This document shows positions 40,144 through 47,360 of a stretch of DNA of 49,031 bases, piece by piece (within the stretch, counting starts at the first letter, position 1; every line of letters starts with the position of its first letter). The stretch lies in contig JACWAE010000107.1 of assembly GCA_014874385.1 (NCBI GenBank), positions 1 to 49,031 of the forward strand, given 5' to 3'. A model generated the notes under the pieces. The model saw only the letters and a program-made list of their open reading frames with translations, did not search any database and was not told the DNA's origin. Source of the stretch: Dehalococcoidia bacterium (lineage in GTDB: Bacteria; Chloroflexota; Dehalococcoidia; SZUA-161). A program made the translations under genes and the position numbers.

Positions 40144-41235
40144 CTAATCCCCGAAGCATGTGTCCACGCTTCGGGCTGCGTCTATCAAGGGATCGTCCAG
40201 GGGGACTATCCTAGGCCCCTTGGCTACGTCCTTCAAGGGGACTTTGACCAGTGCTTCGCCTCTCACTCCTACCATGTAGCCAAATTCCTTATTCTCTATC
40301 ATATCGACTCCCCTGGTGCCCAGCCGTGTCGCCAGCACTCTGTCAAACGGTGTCGGGGTGCCTCCTCTTTGCAGATGCCCCATCACTACCGTACGGGTCT
40401 CAACTCCCGTCCTTTTTTCAATCTGCTCTCCCAGGACGAAACCGATGCCGCCCAGGCGAATCGGGTCCGAGCTCTCCTTGACAATCCTTTGTATCACTAT
40501 ATCTCCGCCTTTCGGCTTCGCTCCTTCGGCCACAACCACGATGCTGAATCTCTTCCCTTTTCTGCTTCTTTCCTTGACCTTTTTAGCTATGACGTCCACT
40601 TTGTAAGGTATTTCAGGGATAAGAATGATGTCTCCTCCTCCTGCTATACCTGAGTGCAGCGCAATCCAGCCGGCATGATGCCCCATGACCTCGACTATCA
40701 TAACCCTATGATGCGATTGCGCAGTGGTATGGATTCTGTCGATGCCCTCCGTCGCAATCCACACGGCGGAATCGAAGCCGAAAGTGATATCGGTGCCTCT
40801 CAGGTCATTATCGATCGTCTTGGGCAATCCGATGACAGGGATTCCGTCTCTGAACAGGTCATGTGCTATGCCCAATGTCCCATCTCCCCCGATACATACG
40901 AGGCATTCAATGTCGAGCTTTTTCATGTTCCGCACAGCGGTTTTCGACATATCTTTGAATTCCAGTTTATTGCCTTTTTTTATGGCATATCTGTACGGGT
41001 TCGCCGTTTTCGAAGTCCCCAGTATGGTGCCACCCAATGTAAGTATCCCGGAGACGTCCTTGTATTCAAGTTTCCTGTAGCGATTATGTATTACGCCATG
41101 GTAGCCGTCTTCGATGCCGATAATTTCCATGCCATATTGTAGAATTGCCTTCTTTGTCACTGCGCGTATCACGGCATTTATGCCCGGACAATCTCCTCCG
41201 CCCGTAAGGATGGCGATCCTTCTGCCGTTTTTCAT
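40144..41235 (-). CDS. pfkA: 6-phosphofructokinase
   Basis: A 363-aa phosphofructokinase A-family enzyme, phosphorylating fructose 6-phosphate. LTGGGDCPGINAVIRAV starts the phosphoryl-donor site; the catalytic segment is PKTIDNDLRGTD (residues 138-149, Asp142 the base); VEVMGHHAGWIA binds the sugar phosphate. The donor-specificity positions are mixed: the E. coli Gly104 equivalent is Gly (GGDGT, as in ATP enzymes) while the Gly124 equivalent is Lys (PKTIDND, as in pyrophosphate enzymes), so ATP or PPi use cannot be assigned. It is a single gene, divergent from DUF169. Confidence 0.94.
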   Translation of the reverse strand: MKNGRRIAILTGGGDCPGINAVIRAVTKKAILQYGMEIIGIEDGYHGVIHNRYRKLEYKDVSGILTLGGTILGTSKTANPYRYAIKKGNKLEFKDMSKTAVRNMKKLDIECLVCIGGDGTLGIAHDLFRDGIPVIGLPKTIDNDLRGTDITFGFDSAVWIATEGIDRIHTTAQSHHRVMIVEVMGHHAGWIALHSGIAGGGDIILIPEIPYKVDVIAKKVKERSRKGKRFSIVVVAEGAKPKGGDIVIQRIVKESSDPIRLGGIGFVLGEQIEKRTGVETRTVVMGHLQRGGTPTPFDRVLATRLGTRGVDMIENKEFGYMVGVRGEALVKVPLKDVAKGPRIVPLDDPLIDAARSVDTCFGD

Positions 41236-41280
41236 GGTTTCCTCCTCTCAACTACTTGGTTTATAAACATTGTCTGGTTA

Positions 41281-41309
41281 TTGACACCACCGAATCAATA
41301 GTATATAAG
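41281..41309 (+). promoter_or_regulatory. Promoter of the DUF169 gene
   Basis: TTGACA, a 17-nt spacer and TATAAG: a near-consensus housekeeping promoter. AAGGGAGG before the ATG at 41352 is the ribosome-binding site. Confidence 0.7.
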
Positions 41310-41351
41310 GTTTTTCAATAAACTGCACTATCTTGTAAGGGAGGTCAAGCT

Positions 41352-42116
41352 ATGGACATAAAAATCGTGGAGAAATTCGGTTCACTCTGGAAGAAGTATT
41401 TTAATGATGCAGAATTCCCTGTTACCTTTTATTACACCGATGAGGAAGGGCATGCCGAACTCGCTAAACGCGGTTCGGTGCCCAGATGCGTAATTGGAGC
41501 GATAGCGAAGGTGAGGGAGGGGAGTTCTTTCAGCTTTGATGTGGAATCAATCGGCTGCTTCGGAGGTAAAAAGTATCTCGGCTTTACCACACATATCAGG
41601 GATGACTTCGAATATTTCCTCTCCTGCGGGATACCAGGCAAGGTGCGAGGCGAACGTTACAAGGAATCACCGGAACTCGTTAAAGAAGCGATGAGGCTTG
41701 CCCCCTCATTTAAGGCCCCTGCTCGTTTTGCAGTGTTCAAAAGGTGGGATATGCTGGAAAAATCAGACAACCCGGAGGTAATCATCTTCTTCGCCCAGCC
41801 GGATGTCCTCTCAGGGCTTTTCACCCTGTCTAATTTTGATGAAGCCGAGCCGAATGGGGTGTTTGTGCCCTTTGGCTCAGGCTGCTCTTCGATTATTCAA
41901 TATCCCTATCTGGAGAAGAATTCCGCCCATCCCAGGGGAGTCATCGGGATGTTTGACCCCTCGGCACGCCCCTTTGTGCCCAGCGGCGCGCTTACATTCT
42001 CGGTGCCCATGAACAAGTTCGCCAGGATGATTGGGAACATGGAGGAGAGTTTTCTCATCACGGACACCTGGAAGGCGATACAGAAAAGGATAAAAGTAGG
42101 GGGCAAAAGGAGCTAG
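41352..42116 (+). CDS. DUF169 family protein
   Basis: A 254-aa protein of the DUF169 family, common in anaerobic bacteria and methanogens, function unknown. Conserved stretches: VPRCVIGAIAKVREGSSFSF, IGCFGGKKYLGF (Cys-Gly-Gly), YFLSCGIPG, then FFAQPDVLSGLF, GVFVPFGSGCSSIIQYPYLE and MFDPSARPFVP. The spaced Cys could bind a metal or cofactor. It has a strong promoter and ribosome-binding site and is followed by a broken reading frame and a flavodoxin gene on the same strand, which may share the transcript. Confidence 0.92.
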   Translation: MDIKIVEKFGSLWKKYFNDAEFPVTFYYTDEEGHAELAKRGSVPRCVIGAIAKVREGSSFSFDVESIGCFGGKKYLGFTTHIRDDFEYFLSCGIPGKVRGERYKESPELVKEAMRLAPSFKAPARFAVFKRWDMLEKSDNPEVIIFFAQPDVLSGLFTLSNFDEAEPNGVFVPFGSGCSSIIQYPYLEKNSAHPRGVIGMFDPSARPFVPSGALTFSVPMNKFARMIGNMEESFLITDTWKAIQKRIKVGGKRS

Positions 42117-42271
42117 CTTGTTTTTCTGATTTCGCCCCTGAACTGGCTGCTATCAGGAAGCATCTCGTTGTTGCCAACAACTGGTCTGACCAGGAGATCT
42201 TCACTGTCAGTAAACGCCTTAGAAATTATGGTTATAAGGCTGGAAAAACTGTGAGGAGGGTACAACGATGA
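42117..42271 (+). pseudogene. Coding remnant between DUF169 and flavodoxin
   Basis: In a frame different from DUF169, 50 codons run without a stop from the end of that gene to a TGA overlapping the flavodoxin ATG: SDFAPELAAIRKHLVVANNW then SDQEIFTVSKRLRNYGYKAG. The composition is protein-like, but no ATG, GTG or TTG is in frame. It may be the 3' end of a gene whose start was lost, or a frameshifted extension. No family is recognised. Confidence 0.3.
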
Positions 42272-42714
42272 AAGCTATTGTAATCTATACATCTATAGCG
42301 CATGGGAATACTGGGAAAGTAGCGAAGGCTATAGCAGAAACTTTAAACGCAGATTTGATTGAAACCGAAAAAGTAAATCCGAATGATTTAAGCAATTATG
42401 ATCTGGTGGGATTTGGCTCAGGTATCTATAACGGCAGTCTCCACAAGAATCTTTTCGAACTTATTGCAAAACTGCCGGGGCCATTCGTCAAGAAAGCATT
42501 CATTTTTTCTACAAGCGGGTATGGAAAAACTACCTCGAACGATAAACTCAAAGCCGAACTCGTTAGGAAAGGATTCGAAGTGATCGGAAGCTTTGCTTGC
42601 AAAGGTTGGGATACTTACGGTGCCATGAAGCTATTGGGTGGAGTTGCTAAAGGCAGACCAAACGATGAGGATTTGCAGGAAGCCAGTACTTTCGCAAAGA
42701 CTCTCCAAATATGA
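42268..42714 (+). CDS. Flavodoxin domain protein
   Basis: A 148-aa flavodoxin-like protein. The FMN phosphate loop is YTSIAHGNTGKVAKAI (residues 8-23), a variant of the T/S-x-T/S-GNT pattern; GFGSGIYNGSLH and STSGYGKTTSN form the isoalloxazine-binding loops. It could serve as a one-electron carrier or as the short subunit of an oxidoreductase. A GGAGGG ribosome-binding site precedes the ATG, which overlaps the stop of the broken frame upstream (ATGA). Confidence 0.88.
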   Translation: MKAIVIYTSIAHGNTGKVAKAIAETLNADLIETEKVNPNDLSNYDLVGFGSGIYNGSLHKNLFELIAKLPGPFVKKAFIFSTSGYGKTTSNDKLKAELVRKGFEVIGSFACKGWDTYGAMKLLGGVAKGRPNDEDLQEASTFAKTLQI

Positions 42715-42899
42715 AAGTAATGTTTCCGTAGTCGAGTCTGAAAAGGCCAAAATATATGAAACACATTAGGCTGAAGAACGTTCAACTCTATGAACCTTAG
42801 CTAACGATCAGGTATGAATGGTTCTAACGGAGCGCGGTAATCTCCGTCAAACGATGAATAGTCAGGCAGAATAGCATCGGTCCTCCCCGCTTAATCGTT

Positions 42900-43688
42900 T
42901 CATGTCTCGTCCGTTAGTTTACGTTGCCGTCTGAACAGCAGGAGGAAAATAACCACGGTCACTACTATTACTCCCATAGCAGTCAACTGCGCCTGTTTCA
43001 GACCAAGGAATAAGACCACGTTATCTCGCCATATGAATACGATTATTTGGCTCAGAGAGTAGCCGAGGATGTAGACGAAGAACAACATACCTGGCTTAAG
43101 TCTATTCCGTAGCCACCACAGAAGGCCAAACAATATTATGTTTATTAAAGCCTCATATGCAGCCGCAGGTTGATAGGCTATATCGTGCCGAGGCGCGAAC
43201 GAGTTGGGGTTGGCATACACCACTCCCCATGGCAGGTTGGTAGGGTAACCGATGATGTCTCCGTTGATAAAGTTGCCGATGCGGCCGAAGAACTGGCCGA
43301 CGACAGCAAAGAGCGCTGCGACATCCAGAAGTTTCAAAACTGAGATTTTCAAACGCCATCCCGCTATGAGTAATACAATACCCACGGCGAAGACGGCTCC
43401 GTAAAAAGCCATTCCCCCTTCCCAAAACGCCAGGATACGCCATGGCTCAGAGAGGTAAGGGCCCAAAGGCTGCTGGATGACATAGTATAGTCTGGCACCG
43501 ATAAGACCGGCTAAGATGGCCCAAATAAGGAACTTTTCAATCTGAGTCCAGGTGATCCCCTTAGACCTGGCATAAGGCCATGCTACAAGTAAGCCGACTA
43601 TAATGCCCACGACGTACATTAACCCGTACCAACGTACTGCCAGTGGTCCGATATGAAACGCTACAGGATTCACATTAACAACTATCAT
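42900..43688 (-). CDS. lgt: Prolipoprotein diacylglyceryl transferase
   Basis: A 262-aa seven-helix membrane enzyme that adds diacylglycerol to the lipobox Cys of lipoproteins, such as LivK and ZnuA in this window. Hallmarks: HIGPLAVRWYGLMYVVGI near the N-terminus and the Lgt signature FFGRIGNFINGDIIGYPT. The Glu that normally follows NxN/G in this signature (NGE in E. coli) is Asp here. The C-terminal part ends in a basic tail (FRRQRKLTDET). GGAG is seven bases before the ATG. It lies 51 bp after znuC on the same strand and may be the last gene of that transcript. Confidence 0.95.
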   Translation of the reverse strand: MIVVNVNPVAFHIGPLAVRWYGLMYVVGIIVGLLVAWPYARSKGITWTQIEKFLIWAILAGLIGARLYYVIQQPLGPYLSEPWRILAFWEGGMAFYGAVFAVGIVLLIAGWRLKISVLKLLDVAALFAVVGQFFGRIGNFINGDIIGYPTNLPWGVVYANPNSFAPRHDIAYQPAAAYEALINIILFGLLWWLRNRLKPGMLFFVYILGYSLSQIIVFIWRDNVVLFLGLKQAQLTAMGVIVVTVVIFLLLFRRQRKLTDET

Positions 43689-43739
43689 CCGCTCGCTCCT
43701 TAGGAAAGACCTGACACAGGGATGCTCTAGGTTAATAAA

Positions 43740-44609
43740 TTAGCGTTGCGGTCTACTGATACTAGGCTGCTCCTTATCGTCGTGTCCGTGTGTGGCTTCG
43801 AGCACATGGACATGTTTCTGGTCGCCGAAAACGACGATACCGAAAGTTTCCAGCAATGTATCGTGCGTCAATACCTGCTGCGGTGGGCCAAGGGCAACTA
43901 CCCGGCGGGCCAGCAGCATTACTTGGTCGCAGAGTGCGGGCTCTTCCTGGATATCATGGGTGGCCATGACGATCGATGCTCCGCGGCGAAGCTCATCGCT
44001 GATTGCCTGCAAGTAGAGCTCTTTGCCGCCAGCGTCCAGCCCTGCCGTCGGTTCGTCCAATATTAACAGGTCCGCCTGATGGGCCAGTACCTGGGCCAGA
44101 TAAGTCCGCTGTTGTTGGCCTCCGGATAGGGAACGCAATGGAGACTCTGCCAGCTTCTCGATACCCATTCTGCGCATGGCGGATAATACGATTTCATCAT
44201 CCTGGCGACCCATCCGTCTCCGTAATCCATATAAGGGAAACCGGCCCATGCGCACGACATCAACGGCACGCAGGGGAAGAACAAATCCCGAGGCGTGGAA
44301 CTGACCGAGATAGGCTATCCTGCGGGGATTGTTGCCGGGACGCATTCCGAATATCGATAACTCGCCTCCCAGGGGCGGTAGCAGTCCCACAGTTGTCTTC
44401 AGAAGGGTCGATTTGCCTGAGCCATTGGTGCCGATAAGAGCGATAGCCTGTCCCTTTCTCAACTCAAAACTGACATCTGCCACCACAACTTCATTTGAGT
44501 AGCCAATACTGAGACGTTTGGCCTGGACATATGGAGCGCTATCGCTGCTCATCTTAAAAGCCTCGGTTCCCCCTGCTGCTGAAGCAAATACCTGTTTCCT
44601 GCTATCCAT
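43740..44609 (-). CDS. znuC: Metal (zinc/manganese) ABC transporter ATPase
   Basis: A 289-aa ABC ATPase. Walker A GTNGSGKST, Q-loop YLGQFHASGFVLPLRAVD, signature LSGGQQQRTYLAQVL, Walker B LLILDEPTAGLD and switch His in MATHDIQEE. The C-terminal tail GDQKHVHVLEATHGHDDKEQ is His/Asp-rich and may bind the metal. The N-terminus carries about 28 extra residues before the first strand. Its start overlaps the permease end by eight bases, with AGGAAGC as ribosome-binding site. With ZnuA, ZnuB and the Fur-family regulator it forms a zinc-type uptake system; manganese cannot be excluded. Confidence 0.92.
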   Translation of the reverse strand: MDSRKQVFASAAGGTEAFKMSSDSAPYVQAKRLSIGYSNEVVVADVSFELRKGQAIALIGTNGSGKSTLLKTTVGLLPPLGGELSIFGMRPGNNPRRIAYLGQFHASGFVLPLRAVDVVRMGRFPLYGLRRRMGRQDDEIVLSAMRRMGIEKLAESPLRSLSGGQQQRTYLAQVLAHQADLLILDEPTAGLDAGGKELYLQAISDELRRGASIVMATHDIQEEPALCDQVMLLARRVVALGPPQQVLTHDTLLETFGIVVFGDQKHVHVLEATHGHDDKEQPSISRPQR

Positions 44610-45453
44610 GTGTTGCTTCCTGGGGACGAGCTAAACGGCGGCTGCGCAGGTTCTGCGCAACAAATACAATAAAAAAGATTGCTACTGTCACCAGCACTAT
44701 TGATGCGCCGGCGGCCAGGTTGAAGTGATAACTGATCAGCAAGCCGAAGTACATCGAGAGCGCACCGAAGAGCACTGCCCATGCCATCATAGCCTCTACC
44801 CGTCGGGCGAGGAGCGCCCCGGCACCAGCGGGTGCGATGAGCATCCCGAAGACAAGTAAAGTGCCCACGGTTTGGAAAGACACGATCACGGTAATCGCAA
44901 TCATGAAGAGCATGATACTATGATAGAGGCGGGATGAGAAACCGGCCACCTCTGCTTGCTCGGGATCGAAACTAAGCAATAGGAATGGACGAGCGCAGAT
45001 GATAGCTAGAGCTGCAATAACGATTGTAGCTGCGAGTTGAATCAGGATGGCGGGGATGTCGATGCCCAGAATCTCTCCAAACAATATGCGGGTCAGGTCG
45101 CCGCTAAAAGAGTTAGAGCGGGATACGATTACTACGCCGAGGGATAGCATCCCGACAAATAGGAGGCCAATGGCGGTGTCTGAGGATAATCGCGAACGCT
45201 GCGTAATCAGGGTAATGCCACCAATCATGCCTGCTGCTCCGATAGCCGCTCCGATTATTCCCGGGAAGCCCACTAAGATTGCCACCGCGATGCCGGGTAA
45301 TACTCCATGAGCGAGCGCATCGCCAATGAAGGCCAGTCCACGAAGGATAACAAAAGTGCCGGCAATGGCGCAGGCAATAGAAACCAGGACCCCGGCGATG
45401 AGAGCGTGGAGCATAAAGGCATTGGATGAGAATGGCGTCACCAGCAAATCCAT
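44602..45453 (-). CDS. znuB: Metal (zinc/manganese) ABC transporter permease
   Basis: A 283-aa permease of the ABC-3 family with about eight hydrophobic helices. GTFVILRGLAFIGDALAHGVLPG is the family signature near the N-terminus, and SFQTVGTLLVFGMLIAPAGAGALLARR the second conserved block. The C-terminus (AQNLRSRRLARPQEATHG) overlaps the next gene. It lies 13 bp after znuA and is co-transcribed with it. Confidence 0.94.
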   Translation of the reverse strand: MDLLVTPFSSNAFMLHALIAGVLVSIACAIAGTFVILRGLAFIGDALAHGVLPGIAVAILVGFPGIIGAAIGAAGMIGGITLITQRSRLSSDTAIGLLFVGMLSLGVVIVSRSNSFSGDLTRILFGEILGIDIPAILIQLAATIVIAALAIICARPFLLLSFDPEQAEVAGFSSRLYHSIMLFMIAITVIVSFQTVGTLLVFGMLIAPAGAGALLARRVEAMMAWAVLFGALSMYFGLLISYHFNLAAGASIVLVTVAIFFIVFVAQNLRSRRLARPQEATHG

Positions 45454-45466
45454 GAAGTAACCTCTG

Positions 45467-46387
45467 CTATTTCAATGCGTTGGTAATGACGTTCGCAATG
45501 TTCATCATGAATGTAAAATAGGAGCCATCGCTGGGTAAAGCATGGGTGGTAAGTTCAACCACTTTAACCCCTGTTTCATCACTCATGGCTTTGGCCACCG
45601 CTGGCGATGTGCCAAGCTCGGTAAATATCGCCTTGACCTGGTTATCTTCAATGGCCGTCTTAAGCGCAGCCAGGTTTGCTGCCGAGACCTCAGCCTCTGT
45701 CGATAAGCTGGGAATGATTACCCCAACAAGCTTAAAGCCATAGCGCTGGGCGAAGTATCCCATAGATTCGTGGCCTGTAACCAGCTTACGGTTCTCCTGA
45801 GGTATTGCCGCCAAAGTGGCAGCAACTTCTGTATTTAAGCTGTCCAGCCGGTTTTCCAGGTCCAGGGCCTGGCTGCTGACATCCAGATTCAGGTCTTCCA
45901 TCAACACAGAGGCGAGCCCGCTGACTACGCTCTTCATAGCTATAGGGTCCATCCACAGATGTGGGTCGGGCGCACCAATGACCTGGTCAGGGTCGCCGGA
46001 AGGAATCCCCTCTCCCGTCCCTACATGCCGGACGGTAATATAATCCGAAGCGGTGAAGAATTTCACACCGCTGTCTCTGGCTGCCTGCAGAGTCTTTTGC
46101 ATGCCGCCTTCAAGGTTCAGCCCGTTTTCGACAACAAGGTCTGCCTTGTTTATCGCTTCTATGTCCTTAGCGGATGGTTCCCATTCATGCGGGTCCAGTC
46201 CATTGGGGATGGACACAGTTACAGTCGCCTTATCGCCAACCAGTTCTTTTACAATGGAACCGAGGATAGAGTAAGTGACAACGATCGACTTCTTGCCGGT
46301 ATTGACATTGCCGGTTGACTGACAGGACAGAGTGCTGGCCAGAACTAGTGTGAGGAGCAGCGATACCAGGATAAACTTGCCTCTCAT
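45467..46387 (-). CDS. znuA: Metal (zinc/manganese) ABC transporter solute-binding lipoprotein
   Basis: A 306-aa cluster A-I binding protein. Signal LVSLLLTLVLASTLSC with the lipidated Cys, then metal ligands in the expected order: the first His in DPHEWEPSAKDI, PDPHLWMDP, TGHESMGYFAQRYGF and the acidic ligand region FTELGTSPAVAKAM. The long His-rich loop of many zinc-specific ZnuA proteins is missing (only HVGTGEGIPSGDP is there), so zinc is inferred mainly from the linked Fur-family regulator. The start overlaps the regulator stop by four bases. Confidence 0.92.
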   Translation of the reverse strand: MRGKFILVSLLLTLVLASTLSCQSTGNVNTGKKSIVVTYSILGSIVKELVGDKATVTVSIPNGLDPHEWEPSAKDIEAINKADLVVENGLNLEGGMQKTLQAARDSGVKFFTASDYITVRHVGTGEGIPSGDPDQVIGAPDPHLWMDPIAMKSVVSGLASVLMEDLNLDVSSQALDLENRLDSLNTEVAATLAAIPQENRKLVTGHESMGYFAQRYGFKLVGVIIPSLSTEAEVSAANLAALKTAIEDNQVKAIFTELGTSPAVAKAMSDETGVKVVELTTHALPSDGSYFTFMMNIANVITNALK

Positions 46388-46839
46388 CTTGCTGCCTTCT
46401 TTTGTTTCATCCCTTTCTTGCAGTCACGGCAACGGCCCGTGAACTCGAGAAGATGTCCCTTGATTTCAAAGTGAGTCTCACGGGCCAACCTCTGCTCGAG
46501 ATTGCTGAGGTCGCAATCGGTGAAGTCGAGCACAGCGCCGCAGTCGGAGCAGATCAAGTGGTGATGGTGTTCAGCCGGTCTCCTCATTAAATAGCTTCGA
46601 CAACTGCCTCCTGCATGCACCTCGCAGATAAGCCCAAGTTCGGCTAGTACATCGAGCGTTCGATACACGGTGACTAACCCGATACGGGGATGTTCTTCAT
46701 GGACCTTTTCGTATATGGCAGCGGGGGTGAGATGGTCATGGCTGAGAGAGATAATATTCAGCACCGCCCGCCGTTGCGGCGTAATTTTATAGCCTCTATG
46801 TCTCAGTATGGATGCTATTTTGTTTTGTGTGAATGTCAT
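46384..46839 (-). CDS. zur: Fur-family transcriptional regulator (probable Zur)
   Basis: A 151-aa Fur-family repressor. The winged helix (KITPQRRAVLNIISLSHDHL, LVTVYRTLDVLAELGL) is followed by the metal-sensing domain with HHHHLIC, and structural-zinc pairs CSDC and CRDC. It heads the metal transporter operon, with its stop overlapping znuA (ATGA), so it most likely senses zinc and controls the operon including itself; a Mn-sensing role is the main alternative. A 21-bp palindrome lies 11 bp before the ATG, just downstream of the promoter -10, well placed for autorepression. Confidence 0.9.
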   Translation of the reverse strand: MTFTQNKIASILRHRGYKITPQRRAVLNIISLSHDHLTPAAIYEKVHEEHPRIGLVTVYRTLDVLAELGLICEVHAGGSCRSYLMRRPAEHHHHLICSDCGAVLDFTDCDLSNLEQRLARETHFEIKGHLLEFTGRCRDCKKGMKQKKAAR

Positions 46840-46849
46840 CGCAATCTAT

Positions 46850-46870
46850 AAATGAAAACAATTTTCATTT
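46850..46870. promoter_or_regulatory. Fur/Zur-type operator
   Basis: AAATGAAAA-CAA-TTTTCATTT: perfect 9-bp arms around three bases. It lies between the -10 and the start codon of the Fur-family gene, where binding would block transcription. Confidence 0.75.
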
Positions 46871-46873
46871 GCT

Positions 46874-46902
46874 ATGCTAGCATGACAGCTCCTTTTTGTC
46901 AA
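46874..46902 (-). promoter_or_regulatory. Promoter of the zur-znuABC operon
   Basis: Minus strand: TTGACA, 17-nt spacer, TAGCAT with an extended TG before it. The operator at 46850-46870 starts four bases downstream of the -10. Confidence 0.7.
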
Positions 46903-46918
46903 CGTGGGTTATAGCCGT

Positions 46919-47270
46919 GTAGGGGCGAGGTTTCCGCCTAGCCCTATCCCCCCTTTTCTAAAGGGGGCAAGGGGGATTAGCGCCCTTCCTCATGTCATTG
47001 CGAGCGAAGCGAAGCAATCTGTCCTCATGTCATTCCCGCGGAGCCTGTCCCTGACTCGATCAGGGAGGAATCCAGGTGCCCCCGTCCCCGTGTCCTTCTC
47101 GGAGGTGCAGGAGGTCTCTCCTGCCGGGGGCATTGGGGGTGTCCCCCAAATATTAAAAAATCCCCCAAGACTGGGGGATATAGGGGGCTGATAATATGTC
47201 ATTCTGAGCTTTAGCGAAGAATCTCGTTACTCAACGTAGGGGCACAAAATCTTGCGCCCTACCCCCCCTT
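46919..47270. repeat. Repeat-dense intergenic region
   Basis: No gene is supported between the zur promoter and 47361. The stretch holds degenerate GTAGGGGC palindromes (46919-46945, 47236-47262), TCATTGCGAGCGAAGCGAAG (46997 on), a GTCATTCCCGCG-type unit, a TGTCATTCTGAGC-type unit and two C/G hairpins (TTGGGGG-TGT-CCCCCAA at 47133; TCCCCCA-AGAC-TGGGGGA at 47161, with an A-run before it). Several of these unit types are familiar from intergenic DNA of many bacteria. Frames running through them on both strands are not genes. Confidence 0.7.
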
Positions 47271-47292
47271 TAGTTGTACTCCTTTGAGATAC

Positions 47293-47321
47293 TTGACTAT
47301 AGTTGCACATAAGACTACTAT
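47293..47321 (+). promoter_or_regulatory. Promoter of the OLD-family gene
   Basis: TTGACT, 17-nt spacer, TACTAT. The -10 hexamer is the same as in front of the three-gene operon at 24863. The start codon is 40 nt downstream. Confidence 0.5.
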
Positions 47322-47360
47322 TCCCTTTGAATTCGTTAACCGCCAAAGTCTGGATGTTAA

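Noticed and set aside
46904-47202. Open frames on both strands of the zur/OLD spacer
   Set aside because: They consist entirely of dispersed repeats (GTAGGGGC, GCGAGCGAAGCGAAG, CCCCC hairpins) and read as Pro/Gly-rich filler.
17909-47262. The repeated GTAGGGGC elements as a CRISPR array
   Set aside because: They are widely scattered, mostly single, with no regular spacers and no cas genes.
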